This document shows positions 20,545 through 26,982 of a stretch of 26,982 nt of DNA, in pieces. Origin of the DNA: a virus. The translations under genes were made by a program, and so were the position numbers. Every line of letters begins with the position of its first letter. Position 1 is the first letter of the stretch. The stretch covers positions 1 through 26,982 of the IMG/VR virus record IMGVR_UViG_3300048927_000124; one strand, written 5' to 3'. The notes beneath the pieces are model-generated. The model saw only the letters and a list, made by a program, of their open reading frames with translations. It did not search any database and was not told where the DNA came from.

Positions 20545-23500
20545 TGGCACGTCAAGTTCTCCCCATCGTCGGTGCGGTGGTCGGCGCCTACTTCGGCAAC
20601 CCAGCGCTGGGCTACGCCGTTGGCGCCGCGATCGGAAACGCCGTCGACCCGCTGGTGGTGCAGGGGCCGAAGATCGGCGACACCGCGATCCAGACCTCGG
20701 CTGAGGGCGCCTATCGCGCGATCGTGTACGGCACGGCGGCCGTCGCCGGGAATCTAATCTGGACCGGCCCGAAGATCATCCGAAAGGAGAAGGAGCAGGC
20801 GGCCAAAGGAGGCGGCCCCGTCACCGAGTACGAGCGACTGTTTCAGTCGTTCGCCATCCGGATTTGCGAGGGGCCGATCAGCGGCATCCTGCGCATCTGG
20901 GAAGACGAGAAGCTGGTCTATGACGTGCGCGAGGGGTCGACGATCCCGGCCGACACCACGAAGTTCGCGAGCCGCTTCGTGCTGCACTTGGGCGGCGAGG
21001 ACCAGCTGCCCGACTCGGAGATCGAGTCGGTCATGGGCATCGGCAACGCGCCGGCCTACCGCGGTAGCGCCTATATCGTCTTCCCGAAGGCCGATCTGAC
21101 CGACCGGCGCGGCAGCATCCCGCAATACCGGTTCGAAGTCGTGTCCAGGGATGCAGACATCACCTGGTCGCCGAAGATCATCTCGCGCAGTGCGTTTTTC
21201 ACCGGCACCCTGGAGGATCTGACGCCACATCCCGATTCCACGTTCGCAACGGTGCGCACGGTGGCGAAGAAGGGAATCGCGCTATCACCCGATGGCCTGA
21301 CGTCTGCCGGCATCTTCGAAGGTGCGCCGTACCTGCGGGCCTTCACATATGACCGCGATTCCGACACCTTTACCCCTCTGACTGTGAGCGGCAGCCTGCC
21401 AAGTTCATCGAATGTTGCCGTACTTTTTTCGCAAGATGGAAAGTGGCTTGCGGTGGCGGGCGAGGGTGCCCCAAAGATCAATGTTTTTCAGGTCACATCC
21501 GCTGGCTTGGTGTTCCATTCTTCTTTGGAGGATGCCAGTAGCGGGAACCCTGTGTTTGCGGCGTTCAGCCCTGCCAATAACGATCTGGCGGTGCTCTTCG
21601 ACACCAACCCAAAGATTCGGATCTACCGCTTCTCTGAAGGGATGCCGGTTTACCGGCTGAATCAATCTCCCGCCTTCTCGACGTTCGTCGATCGGCTGGC
21701 ATGGGAGCCAAATGGTGGACGCATCTGTGCGGGATCCTCCAGTTCGTTCGCCGCCTGGTCGCTCGGGCAGAACCCCATGCAGCCGGCGATTGTGGACGTC
21801 AGCGCTGTTGCTGGCGCGAACTGTCAGCGTGGCCTGCACTGGTCGGGATTCCTAGACTTCATCTACATGGTCGGCATCGGAGTCGGTTCCAACAACCTCA
21901 CGGTGTTCCGTCTGCTCAACGATGGCGACAACCACTACACGATGCAGCGCTATCCCGATCCGGTGCAGGTGCCATTCCTTCCATTCGATTCTGCCCTAAG
22001 CGCGGATCGCCGACACCTTGTAGTTGGCGGCTCAACGGGCACTCCATCGCTCGCGATCTACCGGACCAACCTGATGCAATCGCTCGCGCTCACCAACACG
22101 GCAAGCAGCGGCAGCAACACATCGTTCGCAATCAACGAGGGGTTGAGCGTGGGCTCTGGCACGGCGGTGCCCGGGACGCTCGGCGCCATCGTCGCGGATA
22201 TCGCGGCGCGCTGCGGCATGGATGCCGCAGACGTGGACGTGTCGGAGCTTGAGGACCAGGTGGACGGGTTCGTACTGGCGGGGAGCTACACCGGGGCGTC
22301 TGCGATCAACGCACTGCGCGCACCATACTTCTTCGACGCCAGCGAGTACGACAAGGCGATCCATTTCGTGAAGCGAGGCAAGGCCGTCATCCGGACGCTC
22401 ACGTTCGATGACCTGGTCGACGAGCCGGAATCCGCGACGCGTGAGGATGCGCGCGAGTTCCCCGCCAAGCTGCATCTGGAATACCAAAATTCCATCAGTG
22501 GTTACGAGACGGCCAAGGCGACCAGCTCCCGCAGCAGCACCGACATTCGGGTGACCGGTGAGATCTCAGTCTCGGTGCCTGTGGTGATGGATTCGACCGT
22601 GGCCCAGCAGACGGTGGTAAAACTGCACAAGGTGGCCTGGGCGGATCAAGAGGGAGAGATTCCACTCACAGTCTCGGACAAGCATCTGGACTTGGTTGCG
22701 GCAGACAACGTGGGTCTAGCGTTGCGCGACACGGTGTCACGCTTGCGCATCGAAAAGCTTGAGCATGCGGCGGGCGAGATCAAGCTGACCTGCCGTCACG
22801 ACCGGCAGAGCGCCTACTCGGCGAACGTAACCGGCGTTCCGCTGCCGACGCCTACGCCGCCGCCGAGCAGCATCGTCGGCGCGACGCAGTTGGCGATACT
22901 GGATATCCCGGCGCTGGTGGACATCAACGACCTGGCCAACCCGGTCGAATACGCGGCAATTTCGGGGATCACCGATGCCTGGTTCGGAGCGACGCTCCAG
23001 CGCAGCGTCGACGGGGGCAGCACCTTCGGTACGGTGCTACAGGATCCAGGCGGCACGGTCATGGGGACCCTGGTTCAGGGCGTCGCGGCTGCGAGCGAGT
23101 ATTACCGCGACCGCACCAACCGCGTGGTTGTGGCACTGTCCAATCCCAGCGACGTGCTGGAAGACCTGTCCGAATCGGCGTACCTCAGCGAGGGCGGCGC
23201 GTTCGCGCTTGAGACGCCGGCCGGCGGCTGGGAGATCCTGCAGTACAAGGACGTTGAGGAAGCGAGCGACGGCAACTGGGTGCTGTCCGACCTCCTGCGT
23301 GGACGCCTCAACACGACGCCGAGCGAGCACATGATCGGCGCGCGCTTCGTGCTGCTGTCCGGTGTGAAGCTGGTCAACATCACGAGCGGATTGATCGGTC
23401 AGGTCGTCGTGGATCGCGCCGTCTCGTCGGGTGAAAGCCCGGAGTCGGCGGCTCAACAGTCGCACACCGTCACGGCGCAGTCGCAGCGCGAATGGCCGGT

Positions 23501-23774
23501 GGCGTCGCTTCGGCTATCACGCAGCGGCGGATCGATCATGGCGACGTGGGCCGCGCGCCATCGCTTCGGGACCGAGGTCAACCCGATCGCTTCGATCAAC
23601 TTCCAGGGCTTCCGCGTCACCGCCAACGACGGCGTGTTGCCGCCGATCACCCAGGACACCACAAACCAGTCCATCACTATTGACGCCAGCAGCCTCGGTC
23701 CGTCCGTCGTTGTCAGCGTAGCCGCAATCAACCGCATCACCGGGCCAGGCCCGGCCGTCTCGGAGACGATATGA
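20544..23774 (+). CDS. Large tail-tip (host specificity) protein with inserted beta-propeller-like repeats (1076 aa)
   Basis: Central tail-tip protein of the gpJ/Phage-tail_3 type. It opens with a Gly/Ala-rich hydrophobic start (GAVVGAYFGNPALGYAVGAA) and a conserved domain ending in PQYRFEVVSRD (about 193-203). The usual continuation (GAIVADIAARCGMDAADVDV, then LEDQVDGFVL) resumes only near residue 546. Between them lie six repeats anchored at residues 247, 295, 341, 387, 433 and 485, each of the form FSxDGxxLAVxGxxxPxIxVF, e.g. LFSQDGKWLAVAGEGAPKI and ALSADRRHLVVGGSTGTPSL, which look like WD40/YVTN-type propeller blades. The third part includes a fibronectin-like C-terminal region. DNA at 21360-21660 is visibly less GC-rich, which hints that the insert was acquired. 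Confidence 0.85.
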   Translation: MARQVLPIVGAVVGAYFGNPALGYAVGAAIGNAVDPLVVQGPKIGDTAIQTSAEGAYRAIVYGTAAVAGNLIWTGPKIIRKEKEQAAKGGGPVTEYERLFQSFAIRICEGPISGILRIWEDEKLVYDVREGSTIPADTTKFASRFVLHLGGEDQLPDSEIESVMGIGNAPAYRGSAYIVFPKADLTDRRGSIPQYRFEVVSRDADITWSPKIISRSAFFTGTLEDLTPHPDSTFATVRTVAKKGIALSPDGLTSAGIFEGAPYLRAFTYDRDSDTFTPLTVSGSLPSSSNVAVLFSQDGKWLAVAGEGAPKINVFQVTSAGLVFHSSLEDASSGNPVFAAFSPANNDLAVLFDTNPKIRIYRFSEGMPVYRLNQSPAFSTFVDRLAWEPNGGRICAGSSSSFAAWSLGQNPMQPAIVDVSAVAGANCQRGLHWSGFLDFIYMVGIGVGSNNLTVFRLLNDGDNHYTMQRYPDPVQVPFLPFDSALSADRRHLVVGGSTGTPSLAIYRTNLMQSLALTNTASSGSNTSFAINEGLSVGSGTAVPGTLGAIVADIAARCGMDAADVDVSELEDQVDGFVLAGSYTGASAINALRAPYFFDASEYDKAIHFVKRGKAVIRTLTFDDLVDEPESATREDAREFPAKLHLEYQNSISGYETAKATSSRSSTDIRVTGEISVSVPVVMDSTVAQQTVVKLHKVAWADQEGEIPLTVSDKHLDLVAADNVGLALRDTVSRLRIEKLEHAAGEIKLTCRHDRQSAYSANVTGVPLPTPTPPPSSIVGATQLAILDIPALVDINDLANPVEYAAISGITDAWFGATLQRSVDGGSTFGTVLQDPGGTVMGTLVQGVAAASEYYRDRTNRVVVALSNPSDVLEDLSESAYLSEGGAFALETPAGGWEILQYKDVEEASDGNWVLSDLLRGRLNTTPSEHMIGARFVLLSGVKLVNITSGLIGQVVVDRAVSSGESPESAAQQSHTVTAQSQREWPVASLRLSRSGGSIMATWAARHRFGTEVNPIASINFQGFRVTANDGVLPPITQDTTNQSITIDASSLGPSVVVSVAAINRITGPGPAVSETI

Positions 23775-24535
23775 GCACCCCGATTCTCCCGTTCGAAGTC
23801 TGGGAGCCTGGCACAAACCAGAACAGCATCCCGGCGAACGATAACGCGCTGCGCAGCGAGATCCTCAACGGCTACGTGATCTCGGCCAGCACCACGGCAC
23901 AGCCTGCGAGTCCTGCGGATGGCGCGATCTACATCATCCCAACGAGTGCAACGGGCGCCCAGTGGTCTACCTTCACGGCAAAGGACTTGGCGATCTACCG
24001 CACTGGCACGTGGTATGCCTATGCCCCCGTGAAGGGCATCACCATCAACCTTGCTGGGGTAGTCACCGAGTACGACGGATCCGCCTATGTGCCGGTGAGC
24101 GGTGGTGGAACCGGAGATGTTGTGGGGCCGGCTTCATCGGTGAACGATCAACTGGCAGTATTCGATGGCACCAGTGGCAAGCTGCTGAAGGACGGAGGCA
24201 GAACCATCGCCAGCCTCCGCGCTCCGTCGATCCAGTCGGTGACCAGCGCGGCTACGGTAACTCCGACTTTCCTCAATGACATGATCAAGATCACGGCCCA
24301 AGCGGTGCCGCTGACACTAGCAAATCCGACCGGGACGGCGATCGATGGGTTAGGTATCGTCATCCGAATTAAGGATGACGGCACGGCGCGCGCGATCACC
24401 TATGGGAGCCAATACCGGGCTATCGGTGTAGCGCTCCCGGTGAGCACAACGCCCAGCAAGACTACCTACATTGCCATGATCTACAACAATCAGGACACGA
24501 CCTGGGACGTGATCGCGGTGGGGACACAAGCATGA
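23771..24535 (+). CDS. Tail fibre protein with DUF2793-type domain (254 aa)
   Basis: The N-terminus (STPILPFEVWEPGTNQNSIP, then ANDNALRSEILNG) is the conserved attachment-type start seen after gpJ-like proteins. Residues about 45-90 (PADGAIYIIPTSATGAQW, LAIYRTGTWYAYAPVKG) match DUF2793, a small carbohydrate-binding-type domain. VNDQLAVFDGTSGKLLKDGG and the later beta-rich part are typical of trimeric fibres. It is coupled by an ATGA overlap to gpJ and to the glycine-rich protein that follows. Confidence 0.82.
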   Translation: MSTPILPFEVWEPGTNQNSIPANDNALRSEILNGYVISASTTAQPASPADGAIYIIPTSATGAQWSTFTAKDLAIYRTGTWYAYAPVKGITINLAGVVTEYDGSAYVPVSGGGTGDVVGPASSVNDQLAVFDGTSGKLLKDGGRTIASLRAPSIQSVTSAATVTPTFLNDMIKITAQAVPLTLANPTGTAIDGLGIVIRIKDDGTARAITYGSQYRAIGVALPVSTTPSKTTYIAMIYNNQDTTWDVIAVGTQA

Positions 24536-25362
24536 TGCCATTCAAGGCGATGATGTTGCGTCGGCGCTCCGACGCGCCTCTCTACACATTCACCGCCAGC
24601 GGCACGTGGACATGTCCGACAGCCGGTGATTACGAGGTGCTGATCGTAGGTGGGGGTGGGGGTGGGGGTGGCTACTTCGCTGGTGGTGGTGGTGGTGGCG
24701 GCCAGGTTCGCAAACTTATCAAGTCGCTGGCGCCTGGGAACTACGCTATTGTCGTCGGTGCCGGGGGGGCTGCTGGCACCGCGGCTGAAACTGGAACGGC
24801 ATCGATCGGCGGCAACGGCGCTAACTCGTCATTTGATACCGATGTGGCCCAGGGCGGCGGCGGGGGAGGTGGCGGCTTCGGCGCTAGCCAAACCGCGCCT
24901 ACCGGGAAATGGAATGGCGGAGGCGGTGCAGGTCGACAGAGTCAGCCGGGGGCTGCTGGGTCCGGCGGCTTTTCTGGCGGGGCGGCGGCGGCGGGCAACG
25001 TCACCAATCAAGGCGGTGGTGGTGGTGGCGGCGGCTCTGGCACGGCGGGCGCAACAGGAAGCTTGGAGACTTCGACCGGCGTGGGTGGCGCGGGCATCGC
25101 GGACAGCATCAGCGGCGTATCTGTCATCTATGGGAGCGGTGGTGGCGGCGGCATCGCATCCATCACAACGCGCAGCGGATCGGCTGGTGGTTCTGGCGCA
25201 GGGAATGGCGGCGGTAGCACCGCCAGCGCTGCAACAGCAGGCGGCGCGGCCACTGCAAACCGTGGAGGTGGGGGTGGCGGTGGCGGCGCATTCGGCAGCC
25301 TCTACGCTGCTGGCGGCGCTGGTGGTAGTGGTGTGGTGATAATTCGCGGGCCAATGCTGTAG
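24532..25362 (+). CDS. Glycine-rich tail fibre tip / adhesin (276 aa)
   Basis: Starts in the ATGATG overlap (ATG 24532 or 24535). The N-terminal YTFTASGTWTCPTAGDYEVL leads into a body of at least seven glycine runs (4-8 Gly) separated by variable loops. The same plan, a polyglycine-helix sandwich with variable receptor-binding loops, is known for phage S16 gp38 adhesin and for glycine-rich fibre domains. It ends in a hydrophobic strand, GGSGVVIIRGPML. As the last gene of the tail operon it is the likely receptor-contacting protein. G-run repeats in the DNA may allow slippage or recombination between loops. Confidence 0.8.
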   Translation: MMPFKAMMLRRRSDAPLYTFTASGTWTCPTAGDYEVLIVGGGGGGGGYFAGGGGGGGQVRKLIKSLAPGNYAIVVGAGGAAGTAAETGTASIGGNGANSSFDTDVAQGGGGGGGGFGASQTAPTGKWNGGGGAGRQSQPGAAGSGGFSGGAAAAGNVTNQGGGGGGGGSGTAGATGSLETSTGVGGAGIADSISGVSVIYGSGGGGGIASITTRSGSAGGSGAGNGGGSTASAATAGGAATANRGGGGGGGGAFGSLYAAGGAGGSGVVIIRGPML

Positions 25363-25558
25363 CCGTCGTCGGAATCTACCGACAGCACATCGGGCCGATC
25401 GCCGATACCGCCAGCCCGGCCGCGCCGCAATCCTGACCATGCCGGACGCGGGCGCCAGGTGGCCGCTCAACCCGCGAGCCTTGAGCAAGCCTCGCCGGCA
25501 CCTAACGATTTCAGGCTCCCGTCTCGGCCCGTGCGACCGGGGCCGGTAGCATGCCCCC

Positions 25559-25795
25559 ATGCTCCCCGAGTCCTACCGCTGGCTGATCCAAGAGGATGTG
25601 GCGTTGCTGCGCCAGAACAGCAACGGCCTAGCCGGCGTGCGTCTGCGCCCTGACGGCAAGTGGGACATATGGGTGCACTGGCAGCATAGGACACATCAGG
25701 CCGTGGCTGGCAGCCAGGGGCAAGGGATGCGCTGGGTAGAGAGGTGGGTCGCGGCTCGCAAGTCGCTGCCAGTTGTGGTCAATCGGAGGCGGTAG
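25559..25795 (+). CDS. Small unknown protein between tail fibre and integrase (78 aa)
   Basis: The protein has a folded look, with aromatic and charged residues in order: LPESYRWLIQEDVALLRQNS, GLAGVRLRPDGKWDIWVHW and MRWVERWVAAR. I do not recognise a family. No clear ribosome site precedes ATG 25559. The 196 bases before it contain GC-rich inverted repeats (25368-25372/25379-25383 and 25391-25395/25414-25418) without U-runs; I see no gene there. It is convergent with the integrase and separated from the late operon, the usual place for a lysogeny-expressed 'moron' gene. Confidence 0.5.
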   Translation: MLPESYRWLIQEDVALLRQNSNGLAGVRLRPDGKWDIWVHWQHRTHQAVAGSQGQGMRWVERWVAARKSLPVVVNRRR

Positions 25796-25803
25796 CACTG
25801 AAC

Positions 25804-25837
25804 CACTACCTGTAGTGTGTCGAGCCAGTGTCGACAC
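25804..25837. repeat. Clustered inverted repeats between convergent genes
   Basis: 25804-25809 and 25812-25817 are a perfect 6-bp inverted repeat (CACTAC/GTAGTG). GTGTCGACAC at 25828-25837 is a 10-bp palindrome, and its left half GTGTCGA also occurs at 25817-25823. TGTAGT recurs at 25811 and 25844. They lie in the 54-base gap between the ends of the 78-aa gene and the integrase, so a two-way transcription end or a protein-binding site are both possible. No U-run is present. Confidence 0.45.
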
Positions 25838-25849
25838 GCCACATGTAGT

Positions 25850-26809
25850 TCACAGCCGGTCAGCCAGCTCATCTGCGTCTGCGTTGTAGTAGAGCAATAG
25901 GCTTTTTAAGTCGCGGTGTCCGATCATCCGGGCTAGTTCCATCACGTCCAGCTTCTTGGACAAGCGCCAGATGGCCTCAGCCCGGCTATCGTGGAAGTGA
26001 AGGTTCTCAATCTTTGCGGCATCACGCGCCCGGCGGAACAGGGTGTCTTTTGTGGCCGCATCCACGTCGAAGACCGTATCCGCTTCCTTGGGCATGACGG
26101 CGATGATTTCCCTCGCCCTCGCCGACAGTGGCACTCGGCGCACATCGCCGTTCTTGGTCCGGGGGAGTGTCACAGACTTGGCGGCCACATCAGCCCACTT
26201 CATTCCAAGGATCTCCCCGGACCGCATGGCCGTCTCCAGTGCGAACAAAAACGCCAGTGCGATACGGTCTGAGACAGTGGACGGTTCCCCGCCGTCATAG
26301 CCAAGCGCCAGGGTCACCCGGTCGATTTCGTCCTGCGAGATGCGTCTACGGCGGCTAGGCGGATTCGGCGGCCGCTCCACGCTTGTGAAAGGATCGGACT
26401 CCAACCAGCCCCAGTCTTGGCGGCACACCTTTAACACCGACTGGAGAAGGTTCATTTCCCTACGGACCGTGGCCGCAGAGACGCTTTTCAGGCGCCGCTC
26501 CCGCCATTGGGCGATATCCACGGACCGAATGGCAGGCAGCTTGATGGCTGCCAGTGGATCCGACTCGAAGCTGTTCAGCCTCAGGACCTCCCATCTCTCG
26601 CCTCGGTGTTTGGGGCTGACCTCATTGGCGTACCGCCGCAGCGCGTCCTTCACCGTATGGTCTGGCAGCCTCCCGCTGATCAGTTCAGCCTCACGCCGTT
26701 GTGCCCAGGCAACGGCCTGGCGCTTGGTCGGGAAGGTGTTCGACTCGCGTCGTCCGTCCTTGTAGAGTTCTGCGCGCCATGCTGCGCCGCGCTGTCTGAT
26801 AGATGCCAT
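25850..26809 (-). CDS. int: Tyrosine-type phage integrase (319 aa)
   Basis: Catalyses recombination between attP and attB. The N-terminal arm-binding-like domain begins MASIRQRGAAWRAELYKDG, followed by a core-binding SAM-like domain, then the catalytic domain: first Arg in ETAMRSGEILGMKW, Lys in RTKNGDVRRVPLS, H-x-x-R in HFHDSRAEA, His in ARMIGHRDL, and the nucleophile Tyr in SLLLYYN. The size is usual for short-arm integrases. The start at 26809 is chosen by homology style; the frame opens back to a TTG at 26911 but adds an unlikely Arg/Pro-rich extension. The ribosome site is weak. It lies next to the att core, pointing away from it. Confidence 0.92.
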   Translation of the reverse strand: MASIRQRGAAWRAELYKDGRRESNTFPTKRQAVAWAQRREAELISGRLPDHTVKDALRRYANEVSPKHRGERWEVLRLNSFESDPLAAIKLPAIRSVDIAQWRERRLKSVSAATVRREMNLLQSVLKVCRQDWGWLESDPFTSVERPPNPPSRRRRISQDEIDRVTLALGYDGGEPSTVSDRIALAFLFALETAMRSGEILGMKWADVAAKSVTLPRTKNGDVRRVPLSARAREIIAVMPKEADTVFDVDAATKDTLFRRARDAAKIENLHFHDSRAEAIWRLSKKLDVMELARMIGHRDLKSLLLYYNADADELADRL

Positions 26810-26881
26810 GGGGTTATGGTGGCGTAGTTCTTGGCGTAGTGCAGTCGTTCTTGACCGGGGCACGGCGGGGTAGGTAGCCCT

Positions 26882-26940
26882 GATGCCCGGCCGTAAGGGG
26901 TTGAATTCCAAGAACTATCGGGCATCGCCGTCGCACGGCG
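26882..26940. repeat. Inverted repeats between integrase and att core
   Basis: GATGCCCG at 26882-26889 is repeated inverted as CGGGCATC at 26919-26926 (8/8, 29-base gap). Directly after it, 26926-26931 and 26935-26940 form CGCCGT/ACGGCG with a 3-base loop. They lie upstream of the integrase start and within about 80 bases of the att core, where arm-type integrase sites, excisionase sites or an operator over the int promoter would be expected. Confidence 0.45.
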
Positions 26941-26962
26941 TGATACAGCGGGGGGAGTCAGA

Positions 26963-26982
26963 GATTCCTATTTCCGGCACCA
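26963..26982 (+). other. Attachment core: 3' end of a tRNA (probably tRNA-Thr)
   Basis: The last 20 bases, GATTCCTATTTCCGGCACCA, read as the T-arm 3' half, acceptor 3' strand and CCA end of a tRNA; tRNA-Thr genes commonly end in this way (acceptor 5' strand would be GCCGGAA). The bases before it do not form the rest of a T-arm, so this is only a tRNA tail, as left at an att site after integration into a tRNA gene. The intact tRNA should lie at the other end of the prophage, outside the window. Confidence 0.65.

Noticed and set aside
24650-25560. Alternative frames through the glycine-rich gene (both strands)
   Set aside because: They arise from repetitive GGN codons read out of frame and have no ribosome sites or recognisable protein pattern.
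26810-26911. TTG-start extension of the integrase
   Set aside because: It adds 34 Arg/Pro-rich residues unlike integrase N-termini. MASIRQRG is the typical beginning.
26941-26982. Complete tRNA gene at the right end
   Set aside because: Only the 3' 20 bases fit a tRNA. No anticodon or D-arm and no proper T-arm 5' strand precede them.

Overview
The window is the late half of a temperate, lambda/HK97-like siphophage, probably an integrated prophage. It runs from a Q-like gene on the left to a tyrosine integrase and a tRNA-tail att core on the right. Early genes (repressor, replication, excision) are not in the window and presumably lie to the left. The DNA is GC-rich, and the last 20 bases look like the 3' end of a tRNA-Thr. 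The style of the proteins, recalled from memory and not searched, suggests a Xanthomonadaceae-type gammaproteobacterial host (Stenotrophomonas/Xanthomonas/Lysobacter group). That placement is inference.

Layout. 1-564: small partial gene plus a possible late antiterminator. 565-1166: a 600-base gene-free stretch full of hairpins, with a strong intrinsic terminator in the middle and an 18-bp long-range stem just before the endolysin ribosome site. 1170-3733: lysis block (GH19 endolysin, holin-like protein, two more membrane proteins, a small gene that appears to start at ATT, Rz with nested Rz1). 3730-4792: two small unknown genes and an HNH endonuclease. 4781-4866: four copies of a 20-bp iteron. 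4962-12487: terminase small and large, protease, major capsid, small protein, portal, collagen-like protein, head-tail connector, head closure. 12484-14211: a three-gene sugar-type cassette (DUF115/sialyltransferase-like protein, SAM methyltransferase, GT-A glycosyltransferase) inside the structural operon. 14196-20544: gp10-like, DUF3168, tail tube, G/GT chaperones with a -1 frameshift, tape measure, DUF2460, DUF2163, NlpC/P60. 20544-25362: large tail-tip protein, DUF2793 fibre, glycine-rich adhesin. 25559-26982: one small gene, integrase on the minus strand, att core.

Almost all late genes touch or overlap by 1-20 bases, which implies one long translationally coupled transcript. The clear exceptions are the spacers around the major capsid and tail tube genes; each of these spacers carries hairpins.

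The strongest candidates for something undescribed are (1) a regular six-repeat beta-propeller-like domain inserted in the tail-tip protein, (2) the glycan-type cassette between head closure and tail completion genes, (3) the structured RNA region before the lysis genes, and (4) the 20-bp iterons before the terminase. The frameshift signal is unusually complete, with an A8 slip site, a 5-base spacer and a perfect 9-bp stem.
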